Translations under genes and position numbers: made by a program
Part shown: one piece after another, positions 32,511-41,770 of the stretch
Numbering within the stretch: position 1 is the first letter of the stretch
How the letters are laid out: every line of letters begins with the position of its first letter
Assembly (NCBI GenBank): GCA_963989245.1
Contig: OZ022347.1
Span: 41,902,558-41,966,557, forward strand
Source of the DNA: Nansenia antarctica
Taxonomy: Eukaryota > Chordata > Actinopteri > Argentiniformes > Microstomatidae
Direction: 5' to 3'
Length of the DNA stretch: 64,000 bases
The notes under the pieces: model-generated
Databases searched by the model: none
Seen by the model: only the letters and a program-made list of their open reading frames with translations
What the model was told of the DNA's origin: nothing

Positions 32511-33054
32511 TATGTAGTGAGCAAAGATTGATGATTTAATATTCCATAGTGATCTCACCAAATCTAACAGGATTTTCTCCTTGGGGGAATAAATAAATTC
32601 CAGACGACTTCCAATCTTACAAGAGAAATACATGTTGCTCACCAATAACTACTTCTGTAACTCCACACTGTCAATTGTTGAAAATCAAATCTTAGTCAAC
32701 TAACACAGCTTGTTTTGTGAGCCTGCTAACAATGTAAAGTAGTGGGGATTACTCACCGAATCCATTGCATTGCAATATTTTGGCTTAACTAGCGAGTTTG
32801 TCATTGATTTTCTGAATGAAAGTCTGAACTTTTTGATTGGTTGCCGACTTGTTCCCGGTTTCACCAGCTGCCGTCATATTGGACAGTATCTTACACTTCT
32901 GTGGGCGTGTGGTAACATACACATAACATAACATGTTATTGATAACATACACATAACATAACATGTTATTGATAACGATTCCATTAAATGTGTTACCGGC
33001 TCTCAACTTCGCTAAGTTGTTACCACATAGCTGAATTAACTGTCAGTTGTTGCT
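32511..33054. other. non-coding with a 30-bp duplication
   Basis: 'aacatacacataacataaca' unit occurs twice at 32913-32976. No gene. Confidence 0.5.
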
Positions 33055-33120
33055 ATCTTGGCCAGGTCTCCTTGAAAAGGATATTTAACCTCCTGGTTAA
33101 ATAAATGTTAAATAAATCAA
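33055..33120 (+). repeat. LINE/SINE 3' tail-like sequence
   Basis: 'ccttgaaaaggatattta' then 'cctggttaaataaatgttaa', resembling a common teleost retroelement tail. Confidence 0.4.
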
Positions 33121-33156
33121 ATCAAATGAGACCCTAACACACCCAACACACCCAAC

Positions 33157-33160
<4 letters not shown>

Positions 33161-33250
<90 letters not shown>
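33161..33250. repeat. (CA)n microsatellite
   Basis: CA repeat. Confidence 0.95.
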
Positions 33251-33251
<1 letters not shown>

Positions 33252-33324
33252 GTGGGGCCTGCACCCCGGATCCCTACTTACCTCCCATTCAGGCTAACAA
33301 AATGGACCAGATTGCTCCAGCCAA

Positions 33325-33327
<3 letters not shown>

Positions 33328-33413
<86 letters not shown>
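33328..33413. repeat. (CA)n microsatellite
   Basis: Second CA tract 78 bp after the previous one. Confidence 0.95.
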
Positions 33414-33414
<1 letters not shown>

Positions 33415-34305
33415 AGCCACAGAGCCTCCTATTGTCCCCAGCCATTATGTCAGGCGGCTGAGGGGATTTGGACTTGGACATGATTCTCTTCAGCCACTCT
33501 GTCAGCGTGGGTCCAGAGAGGAGGTGGGGGGGCCAGGTGAAGGAGAGGGGGTTCCAGTGTTCCAGTGGAACAATGGGTTGGAACGGAATGTTTGGTGGCC
33601 ATTTTGAACTCCGGTTCCTGAGGTGGAGACGTCTGTTTGACAGTTGGAAGAATAGACCCTGAGGTAATGTCTGGTCTCTAATCTGGACTCTGCTGGTCCA
33701 GTGATTGGTGGGTTTCGTCTCGTCACTTGTAAAGGCTGACGGCTCCTTTGTGCTCAAAGCCATCGCCACGGACAGTCTGTGACATTGTATTTGATTACCA
33801 AAAGACCGCAATGACCCCCCCCCCATTGTCTCCTTCATGGGGGTGTTCTTTATCCTTCACATTGAGTCTGATGTAGAGGGTAAAGGTATTTGAGCAAAAT
33901 AGTTTGGGAAGTCGTTTGTGTTTGAGCCCTTCCCAACAGACAGATAAACCCACTCCCCATCCAGGACTATTGTAAATAATACCGTTGTCTATCCCAATGC
34001 ATTAGTAACCGCCTGTTAACGAAGCGTTTAGTGTTAAACCTGCCATTTAGACTGCTGTCTCCCCCTGTGTACTTGTCTTACAGCAGCTCACTTTAAATAA
34101 CAGCCGAGTGTTTTGACGGTTTGAGTGATACGACACCGGAGAGGACTGTACGCTGTGTTGTGACAGCGAGGCTCCAACTGTCATTTAGCCGCTCAAGTGT
34201 GACGGAAAATCCCCAACCGGACAGCGTGTGTTCTCATCTTGTGGCGCTACAGGCGTCTCTGGTAACAGCAGGAATGTTGAATCGAAAAAGGATAAAGTCT
34301 TTACT
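33414..34305. other. non-coding, nothing recognised
   Basis: Open frames run on from the CA tract, but I see no domain or splice evidence. Confidence 0.4.
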
Positions 34306-34690
34306 TTTAAACAGGTTTCAGTACCCAGGTAGGCAGTCCAGAGGAAGACAGAATCATCTGGCAAGGGGCAGGCAAAAGGTCAGGTGAACTACCAGAGATC
34401 AAGAACCAGGAAATCAATAAACACTTGAACACTTGGAAGAACACTGGAACGTTTGACTCAAAGTACGAAGGTGAACTGGCACAGAGACAGAGACACACAC
34501 AGACTGAATACACTGGAGAGGGACGGATGGTGAGGGACAGGTGGGACCAATCAGGGCAGGGCTAGACAATCACACAGGCGGGAAACACACAAGAGCAGGA
34601 AGTGAAGTATCTGAAACGAAGACAGGAAGTAATAAACAGGAAGTAGAAATGAAGGACATGAAACAGAGAACACCAAACTCTAAGACGTCA
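34306..34690. repeat. possible dispersed repeat
   Basis: Phrases like 'ccagagatcaagaaccagg', 'gggaccaatcagggcaggg' and 'caggcgggaaacac' have the texture of a common teleost transposon end. No boundary can be fixed. Confidence 0.3.
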
Positions 34691-34825
34691 CATCTATTCT
34701 GATGTTGTCTGTTGTGCACTTGTTTGTTTTTGTCATTTGTGTTCTGCAGAGAATAACAGAGAATAACAACAATAACACGCTGTACTGAGAACAAACACCA
34801 CCAGCTTTGGTCGTGTGGCTAATAA

Positions 34826-35261
34826 ACGATCTATCTATCTATCTCTCTATCTCTCCTATCTCTCTATCTCTCTCTCTATCTATCTATCTATATATCTCTC
34901 TATCTCTCTCTCTATCTATCTCTCTATCCCTCTATCTATCTATCTATATCTCTATCTATATCTCTATCTATCTCTCTATCTCTCTATCTATCTCTCTATC
35001 TATATATCTCTCTATCTCTCTATCTATCTATCTCTCTATCCCTCTATCTATCTATCTATATCTCTATCTATATCTCTATCTATCTCTCTATCTATCTCTC
35101 TATCTCTCCATCTCTCTCTCTATCTATCTTTCTCTCTATCTCTCTATCTATCTATCTATCTCTCTATCTCTCTATATCTCTATCTATCTCTCTACCTCTC
35201 TCTCTATCTATCTACAGTATCTATCTATCTATCTCTCTATCTATCTAGCTATATCTCTATC

Positions 35262-35301
<40 letters not shown>

Positions 35302-35302
35302 C
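34826..35302. repeat. (TATC)n/(TCTC)n complex, ~475 bp
   Basis: Irregular TATC and TC units with at least one ~115-bp internal duplication (compare 34903-34970 with 35018-35085). Ile/Ser/Leu/Tyr-only open frames are repeat translations. Confidence 0.95.
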
Positions 35303-35389
35303 CACCGTTGCTCTGGGAGAAGTCAAACGTTCAACTGAAAGACCCACAGTGAAACCCTGCTTACCCCTGTCATAATGTGATGTCATAAT

Positions 35390-35759
35390 TGAAGAAGACT
35401 CCTCAATGTCGGTTTATAATATTTATTCAGACAAAGATGTCAACACCCTGTGGGTGGGAATACAGCGTATGAGTAAATACAATTACCAAAACAAGACATA
35501 CATAACAAGATATAAACAAACATGAACGATTACTGTTAACCACAATCTGATAATAAGATACATATAACTAATAACAGACTTACGTATAATAGGCAAACAC
35601 GTCCTAAAGAGAGAGGAGAAACAGCGTGTATCCTCGGACCACCTGGCATCCACAATGGCCGCCACAACTTCTCCTAACTCTAACCTCTTAACAGAGAGTA
35701 CTAAACACATAAACCAATACTATCGCCCCCTAGCGGTCGGGAGTACACTCCACCCTGCA
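35390..35759 (-). repeat. Gypsy-2 3' LTR
   Basis: 370 bp identical to 40606-40975. Confidence 0.95.
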
Positions 35760-35770
35760 TCCCCCCCAGA
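35760..35770 (-). promoter_or_regulatory. Gypsy-2 polypurine tract
   Basis: On the minus strand 'tctggggggga' directly precedes the LTR start TGCAGGG. Confidence 0.75.
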
Positions 35771-35804
35771 CCGGGGAGCCACGAATCCACGTGGGTCCAC
35801 GGGC

Positions 35805-38800
35805 TCAAATCCATTGGCCAGACTCAGCTTCATATCGCTTAGGTGGCCTCCTAGCACGGGCCGGCCGGGCGGGCCGCAGTGGCGACGGCGCAGGAAGAGG
35901 TGTAGCGGGAGCCACACCAGCGGGAACTAGGGGCGCGGGGAGAGACGACGCCCCGCCTGAAGGCCCTAGCAGAGAGGGGCCCAGAACAGCAACACGGGGC
36001 CCATCCGTCCCCAGCCGGGCGTCACCCTGGGGCACCACTGGACCAGAGGGGGTAGCTAGGGGCAGAGAGTCCAGGGAGGGAGGAGGCAGGGGAGGCGGCG
36101 ACGGCAGCCGCTGGGTACATGGGGCGACTGGCGTGTAGCCACGGAGGAACCGCCGGTTGCGCAACGTCAGGCGTCCTGAGCCATCAACTCTCACCCGATA
36201 CTGATCGTGGCCAAGCGACTCCACCACCACCCCAGACCTGTCCCACTTATTGGGGCTCGGGCCCTGCTGATTCTGGATGAACACCCTCTCACCGAGTGCC
36301 AGAGGGCGAAGTGGTCTTGAATGAACCCCCAGAGACTCGGTGGTACGGGACATCCGCGTACGAAGGGCATCCTCCTTCACAGCCCATGCCTGACGCCAGA
36401 GAGGACGGATATGCGGGTTCGAAAACTTCTCCAGCCTGTTAACGAAGGAGAGCGAGCCTCGAAGGGGGTGACCGAAAATGATCTGTGCTGGTGAGAGGTT
36501 GCAGTCTGGGTCGGGTGTGTTACGCAACTGTATCATCGCGCGCAAGAAGCGATCCTGGTCGAGACTGCCCGCCGGGCCACTGTTGGACATCAGAAGCCGC
36601 TTCGCAGTCTTAACAGCGACCTCCGCTCTCCCGTTAGACTGTGGGAAACTGACGGAGGACACACGATGCCTGATCTGCCATAGGCGGAAGAAGTCCTGAG
36701 TGTGGCTTGCCATAAATTCCGGGCCGCCATCGCTTGAAAGCTCCTCAGGCACCCCAAAGGTCCGGAAGAATGAGCGGAGGTGGCGAACAAGGCCAGCTGC
36801 GCCTCCAGCATCAGTCCCGGCCGCAGCGCCCAGGACCTCCACCCAGCCTGAGAGCCGATCCCCGACGACCAGGTAGTGGCGGCCCCCGTAATCAAAGAAG
36901 TCAGCAAACACTGCCTCGAACGGGGTGGACGGTGGCGGAGATGACAGAGGGGGCGTAGCTGCCTGTGATGGAGCATTGCGGTTGCAGTCCGCGCACCCGG
37001 TCCTGACAGTGCGGATATCCCCAGACATCCCAGGCCAGTAGACTATGGCCCGGGCGTGCTGCTCCATCGCCGAAACCCCCTGGTGGGCAGCATGAAGGTG
37101 TCGAAGGACTCTCCCGCGGAGGGATAGGGGAATCACGACGCGATCCTGATACAGCAAGACCCCGTCCTGCGCATAGATGGAGTCACAGACCGGCGACAAA
37201 CTCACCACGGCAGGGTCATGCGCGTCCACTCCGTCCCCGTGCTCAATCATGTCCAGCAGGCGGCCGAGGCATGCGTCAGCCGCTGTCTCTTGCGCGAGGA
37301 GGGGCCAGGAGACGGCGCCGAGCTCCTGAGCATCGACGCAGATGGAAGCCATGAGTGCCAACTCGACAGTGTCAGGCACGCCTGGCGGTTCCAGGGAGAG
37401 GCCGCTAGCCGAGCCCGAGGGGGAAGGGTGCCTTGAGGCAGCGTCAGCGGCATGGTTGCTCACGCCAGGGAGGTAAACAATCTCGAAACGCCATGGGAGG
37501 GTACGCTGTTTGAGCCTGAACAAGCGTGAGTTTGTGATCTCGTCGAGTGTGCGGTCCCCGAAGATCTTCACCAGGGGCTTGTGGTCGGTGACCACGACGA
37601 GATCGTCGCATCCCTGCGTGAAGTATCGTGCCTGCTCCAGACCCCAGGCCACGGCCAGGGCCTCCCCTTCGATAGCCGCATAACGCTGCTCCGCGGAGGA
37701 CAGGAAACGAGACCCAGCGAGTGTGATTCTCCAACCTCCCGGGCAGCAGTCCGGCACGCCCGAGGCACAGCTGCAATGCTGTTGGAGAAGGAAGTAGCCA
37801 ATGCCTCGCCTGGACCAGTCGGGGCGGAGGCAGGTGCGCTTCTGCATGTCATAGATCTCTACACCTTCGCGAATGGCCCCAATTATGGCATGCTTAGACG
37901 CCTGGAAGGCCTCCTCCAGCTCGGTTGACCATGCGAACTTGCAGCGTGGGCTGAGGAAGGGCTTGAAAGGAGCCATAGTATCGCGCAACTGGGCGTAGTT
38001 AGTCACTTGATTTACAAGGCCGAACCAGCTTCTGATATCTGTCGTGGAGACCGGGCTGGGGAAGTCCCGGATGGCGTCCAGGTATTTGGGAAGTGGCTCG
38101 ATGGTAGCGTCCGACACCCTGAAGCCAGCGAAGTCCACGCTCCTCTGCGCAAACTGAAACTTGCCCGGGTTCAACACGACGCCTGACCGCCCGACACGTG
38201 TCAGGAAATCGATGGTCCTCCACCAGTGCTGCTCCAAGTCGGTGTCGTAGTGGACCGTGTCATCCACACACCGTTCCTTGCGTTCAAAGTCTGAGAGGAT
38301 AGCGTCAAAACGGCGGTTGTAGCCATCACCCGACGAGAGGAAACCCTGTGGTGCCCTGGTGTAACGCCACCGGCCAAAGGGAGTGATGAACGCTGTCAGA
38401 TGACGGTCAGACTCGCGCAGTGGCACACTGTGATAACCATTCCAAGCGTCCGTGACTGTCTTCCAGGTGCCCTTCGGGACACGACGTGCGAGGTGGAATG
38501 GGGACTCAGTGGCGAACGTCTCACGCTGGCAGAACTTATTGAGAGGGGAAAGGTCCACGGTCCTGCGGGGGGACCCGTCGTGCTTCCGGGTAACCACCAT
38601 CCGGTGGCACCATGTAACCGGTTCGCCGTACGGCACACGCTCGATGACACCAAGGGCCTCGTCCCGGAGAAGGTCGTCGTGGACCTTCTGCTGCCAGTGG
38701 AGAGGCACACCGGCTGCGGTGTGGCACGCTTTCGGCGCGGCAGCAGGGTCCACATGCATCTCGACGGGCGGCCCCTCCATGCACGGCGATGCCCGATGGG

Positions 38801-40595
38801 GGCACGTGTTAAATGTAGATGAGGCATACCTCTCAATCAACCACCCCTTCATCCGGCTATTGTTCTCAGGCTCGCAAGAGAATGGCAGCGCCGCGGGGCG
38901 TGACGGAGGGACTGCACGCTGTGGACACGAGCACCCGGCGTCATGGGGGTCGCTCGGGCCGTCGCAGCCGCCGTTGGCGGACCTCAATGCATTCACAGAC
39001 AAGGGCCGACCCGGCGAAGAAGGGGGGGCAGGATCGTGCGTGTCCCTGGGTCGCCCCTCACCACCTGTTGGGAAGTCCTTAGGCAGGAGGCTGAGGTTGA
39101 GCAGCGACTCATAGGAGAGGTACATTCCCCGGACCGAGCTGCTCACATACACCATTGAGCGGCAGGACGACACCTCGCCGCCGTTGGAGACCGCCGAGAG
39201 TGTAGCAAAGAATGCGCCATCAATGGCTATGGGGGAGCGATTTGCAGCCGAGAGGCTGAGGCTAACAGGGCGCAGGTCGTCACGCGAGAATCCGCAGGAC
39301 AGGTACTCCTCTAACGACCAAATGTCCGACTGCGCACCTGTGTCTGCGATGGCGGACACCTCCACCATGTTCCCCGAGGGCCGACAGCCGGCGCCGCCCC
39401 CCTGACCCACCGGATTGTCAATCGAGACGGAGATCAGTGCCCGGGGGTGTTCCCTCAGCCTGGCCCGCCTCCATTCGCCCTTGGAGAAGATATGGTGCTC
39501 GAGTCTGAGAGGTGCCGTTGTGCGGCGCCGACGATGGTTCCCGTAGTGTCGATCTGGGCGCGCCTCAGACTGAATGACCGAGAGCTGGGAGATTGGCTCC
39601 GACTCCAGGGCGGCCTGCTGACCGTTAGACGGCGTCCGCAGCCACACCTCGGATCCCATGGTAGCCTGCTGACCGTCAAATGGTGGCAGCCGCCGCTTGC
39701 GTCGACGGGCCTTGAAGCAGTCGACACAGAGCTGGTGAGGCCTGATGTTCCATCCGCGAGACCCCTCTGTAAAGACATGGAACGTGTTCTGACACCCTGG
39801 GCACACGGCTCGTTTTGCCACATCAGCTGGACTCGGGGCCAAGGAGGGGCTCCGCTGTGGGCTTGGCTGTGGGTCCTTCCTCAAGCGCTGGAATGAGGAG
39901 ACAGCCGACAGGGCGGATGATGGAAGGGCGTTACGAGCCATCTCCTTGCCCTCGACGAGCGCGACCACATCATTAACGGGCTTCAGAAGAATGTCAGGCG
40001 TCCCTAACGCCTCGCGGCGTATGTCCGGGTCGTAGATCCCATTAACAAGGACATCGCGGATGATGTGATCAGTGTAGCTCACGCTCTTGCCACACTCGCA
40101 GACAGCCACGTAAGAGCACGTCTCCGCCTTCCCACGCACTCTGGCAGTAAAGGCGCGGAATGTCTCATCGCGTTCCTGGCGCAGCTGAAGCAGCTCTGTG
40201 CGCAGGACGCATGTGGCGACCGGGACAACGGCCAGCAAGCGCATAGCAGCAAGTAGTTCCTCTAGAGCCCCAGAGGCGACGTCCGGGTCCGCTTTCAACA
40301 GGCTGTCTCCAAGTTCGATCCCCGCGCACTGAAACAGCTGGAACGGGGCCTGGGCCGCTCCAATGCCCGACCCCGCCCGGAAGACCTCCCACCGCCGGAC
40401 GAACACGTTCCACTCCTCCGTTGAGATGCCGGTGTCAACCCTAGGCCGCTCCATCCTCGGGCCTCGGGGAGCTGGGGTCTGAACCGCCGCACCTCGATGG
40501 AAATGTCCATGGTTTGTCAGCAAGACGATGGCGAGTGCTTCGGAAACGTCTCTGGTCTCGAAGTCGCAGCCGGGGAAGGGGCATTCCACCTTCAT
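35805..40595 (-). CDS. Gypsy-2 Gag-Pol polyprotein (1596 aa)
   Basis: Start at ATG 40595, the first ATG after the primer site; the frame stays open upstream but only from a TTG inside the LTR. N-terminal C2H2-like finger (C5, C10, then H29/H31/H33), Gag-like helical region, and instead of a CCHC knuckle a CX2C...CX2C pair (C265, C268, C290, C293). Protease IADTGAQ (D418); reverse transcriptase ~620-860 with D716 and CVDD (D778, D779), Cys in place of the usual Tyr; RNase H with D926, a Cys-rich insertion (QHCSCASGVPDCC) and TDHKP; integrase with CADC (C1201, C1204) and D1232, D1289, E1325 in DD35E spacing; Pro-rich tail. The finger, C4 motif and RNase H insertion recall Gypsy elements I know mainly from marine invertebrates. 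The frame is intact, so activity is plausible. Confidence 0.93.
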   Translation of the reverse strand: MKVECPFPGCDFETRDVSEALAIVLLTNHGHFHRGAAVQTPAPRGPRMERPRVDTGISTEEWNVFVRRWEVFRAGSGIGAAQAPFQLFQCAGIELGDSLLKADPDVASGALEELLAAMRLLAVVPVATCVLRTELLQLRQERDETFRAFTARVRGKAETCSYVAVCECGKSVSYTDHIIRDVLVNGIYDPDIRREALGTPDILLKPVNDVVALVEGKEMARNALPSSALSAVSSFQRLRKDPQPSPQRSPSLAPSPADVAKRAVCPGCQNTFHVFTEGSRGWNIRPHQLCVDCFKARRRKRRLPPFDGQQATMGSEVWLRTPSNGQQAALESEPISQLSVIQSEARPDRHYGNHRRRRTTAPLRLEHHIFSKGEWRRARLREHPRALISVSIDNPVGQGGGAGCRPSGNMVEVSAIADTGAQSDIWSLEEYLSCGFSRDDLRPVSLSLSAANRSPIAIDGAFFATLSAVSNGGEVSSCRSMVYVSSSVRGMYLSYESLLNLSLLPKDFPTGGEGRPRDTHDPAPPSSPGRPLSVNALRSANGGCDGPSDPHDAGCSCPQRAVPPSRPAALPFSCEPENNSRMKGWLIERYASSTFNTCPHRASPCMEGPPVEMHVDPAAAPKACHTAAGVPLHWQQKVHDDLLRDEALGVIERVPYGEPVTWCHRMVVTRKHDGSPRRTVDLSPLNKFCQRETFATESPFHLARRVPKGTWKTVTDAWNGYHSVPLRESDRHLTAFITPFGRWRYTRAPQGFLSSGDGYNRRFDAILSDFERKERCVDDTVHYDTDLEQHWWRTIDFLTRVGRSGVVLNPGKFQFAQRSVDFAGFRVSDATIEPLPKYLDAIRDFPSPVSTTDIRSWFGLVNQVTNYAQLRDTMAPFKPFLSPRCKFAWSTELEEAFQASKHAIIGAIREGVEIYDMQKRTCLRPDWSRRGIGYFLLQQHCSCASGVPDCCPGGWRITLAGSRFLSSAEQRYAAIEGEALAVAWGLEQARYFTQGCDDLVVVTDHKPLVKIFGDRTLDEITNSRLFRLKQRTLPWRFEIVYLPGVSNHAADAASRHPSPSGSASGLSLEPPGVPDTVELALMASICVDAQELGAVSWPLLAQETAADACLGRLLDMIEHGDGVDAHDPAVVSLSPVCDSIYAQDGVLLYQDRVVIPLSLRGRVLRHLHAAHQGVSAMEQHARAIVYWPGMSGDIRTVRTGCADCNRNAPSQAATPPLSSPPPSTPFEAVFADFFDYGGRHYLVVGDRLSGWVEVLGAAAGTDAGGAAGLVRHLRSFFRTFGVPEELSSDGGPEFMASHTQDFFRLWQIRHRVSSVSFPQSNGRAEVAVKTAKRLLMSNSGPAGSLDQDRFLRAMIQLRNTPDPDCNLSPAQIIFGHPLRGSLSFVNRLEKFSNPHIRPLWRQAWAVKEDALRTRMSRTTESLGVHSRPLRPLALGERVFIQNQQGPSPNKWDRSGVVVESLGHDQYRVRVDGSGRLTLRNRRFLRGYTPVAPCTQRLPSPPPLPPPSLDSLPLATPSGPVVPQGDARLGTDGPRVAVLGPSLLGPSGGASSLPAPLVPAGVAPATPLPAPSPLRPARPARARRPPKRYEAESGQWI

Positions 40596-40606
40596 GGTGT
40601 TGACAT
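40596..40606 (-). promoter_or_regulatory. Gypsy-2 primer site, self-complementary to its LTR
   Basis: The 11 minus-strand bases 'atgtcaacacc' at the LTR/body junction are the exact reverse complement of 'ggtgttgacat' inside the LTR (40653-40663, also 35437-35447). The start codon follows at once. This is the arrangement of Tf1/sushi self-priming, in which the 5' end of the RNA folds back as primer. Confidence 0.65.
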
Positions 40607-40975
40607 GAAGAAGACTCCTCAATGTCGGTTTATAATATTTATTCAGACAAAGATGTCAACACCCTGTGGGTGGGAATACAGCGTATGAGTAAATACAATT
40701 ACCAAAACAAGACATACATAACAAGATATAAACAAACATGAACGATTACTGTTAACCACAATCTGATAATAAGATACATATAACTAATAACAGACTTACG
40801 TATAATAGGCAAACACGTCCTAAAGAGAGAGGAGAAACAGCGTGTATCCTCGGACCACCTGGCATCCACAATGGCCGCCACAACTTCTCCTAACTCTAAC
40901 CTCTTAACAGAGAGTACTAAACACATAAACCAATACTATCGCCCCCTAGCGGTCGGGAGTACACTCCACCCTGCA
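40606..40975 (-). repeat. Gypsy-2 5' LTR
   Basis: 370 bp identical to 35390-35759. If self-priming holds, the RNA starts near 40663, giving U3 of ~312 bp and a combined R/U5 of ~58 bp. Confidence 0.95.
40638..40643 (-). promoter_or_regulatory. poly(A) signal in Gypsy-2 LTR
   Basis: AATAAA on the minus strand, ~20 nt after the predicted RNA start and ~32 nt before the LTR end. The position suits 3'-end formation in R. Confidence 0.6.
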
Positions 40976-41350
40976 ATAATGCTTACCCCTGTCATAATGT
41001 GACACATAACACACAACACGGCCTCAGGGCCGATATTACAGGGAAAGAATTCCTCCCAAACGTCCCATCCCTCATCTGATTTACTAAATAATCTTTGTGT
41101 GACCCGACGCCGATTGAAGTCGTGCCTGGTCGGTCGCCCATATCGAAAAAAGAGTAATCCAATTACATCGGATGGCAGCAGTTTACGAATACTGTGCAAT
41201 ACACACAGATGGATTTTCCATCTACACCCCCACCACCTCTATGCTATTCGCTTCTATTCGATAGCTGTGTGAGTGCGTTCGTTTGATTGAACGGAGCAAT
41301 TACAAACAACTCAATACGTCCTGTAAGGCCGCTCATTAGGACGGCCGCCG
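40976..41350. other. non-coding, unassigned
   Basis: Low-repeat sequence between Gypsy-2 and Gypsy-3. An 87-codon minus-strand frame (40936-41199) starts in unique sequence and runs into the LTR; no family recognised. Confidence 0.4.
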
Positions 41351-41415
41351 CAGATCTGTCTCAGGCTGACTGCAGCCTCTCAGATAGATAGACAGATAGA
41401 TAGATGGATGGATAG
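41351..41415. repeat. tandem-unit copy 1 plus (GATA)n
   Basis: 'cagatctgtctcaggctgac' plus 'tgcagcctct' followed by GATA/GATG repeats. Copies 2 and 3 are at 46195 and 51712. Confidence 0.9.
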
Positions 41416-41648
41416 TGTAGAGTATTTGGGTTTGCATCTATTGCTCTAGCATTGGTTATTCTACCTGGCCTGAGTATGTTACGTCACTACGTGATTACGT
41501 ACCTGTTGGACGTACCTCCCAGCATTCCTATGTAGGAAGTGACATGCAATGTAACGTGGTCATTTCTCCAAGTAAAGAAACTAGTAAACTACCGTCCGTT
41601 TCTCCGTGTTTATTTGAGTAGCCTACTAACCACAGTAGGTACACAACA
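41416..41648 (+). repeat. Gypsy-3 5' LTR
   Basis: 233 bp identical to 45899-46131. Confidence 0.95.
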
Positions 41649-41649
41649 G

Positions 41650-41660
41650 TGGCGACGAGG
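41650..41660 (+). promoter_or_regulatory. Gypsy-3 primer binding site, tRNA-Ser(GCU) type
   Basis: 'tggcgacgagg' begins one base after the LTR. The 11 bases equal the start of the Gypsy-1 site, with divergence after that. Confidence 0.75.
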
Positions 41661-41770
41661 TGGTTGGAAAGTGAACCCTGTCTCTGATATGACCGAACCT
41701 GTTTCGCGGGAACAACAAACGGAGACTCCGACGTGAGTAGTGAAAGTATCCAGTTATACAGCGTGGCAAG

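Larger units (their letters stand above)
35390..40975 (-). mobile_element. Gypsy-2: intact, probably self-priming LTR retrotransposon
   Basis: A 5586-bp element with two identical 370-bp LTRs (TG...CA), a perfect 5-bp target duplication ATAAT (35385-35389 and 40976-40980), and one long frame. The flanks carry copies of 'gcttacccctgtcataatg' on both sides (35359, 40981), so the target was a 31-bp tandem duplication. The body is clearly more GC-rich than its surroundings. The primer site is not tRNA-like (see 40596-40606). Confidence 0.95.

Noticed and set aside
33278..33838. 186-codon minus-strand frame next to a (CA)n tract
   Set aside because: Long Val/Cys stretch comes from the microsatellite; the remainder shows no recognised domain or splice signals.
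35483..35710. 75-codon frame inside the Gypsy-2 LTR (repeated at 40699-40926)
   Set aside because: Identical in both because the LTRs are identical; no evidence that LTR U3 encodes a protein.
37218..39896. Plus-strand frames of 70-220 codons opposite the Gypsy-2 gene
   Set aside because: Antisense shadows of a GC-rich coding sequence.
40936..41199. 87-codon minus-strand frame between Gypsy-2 and Gypsy-3
   Set aside because: Unrecognised and overlaps the LTR end; cannot be separated from chance.
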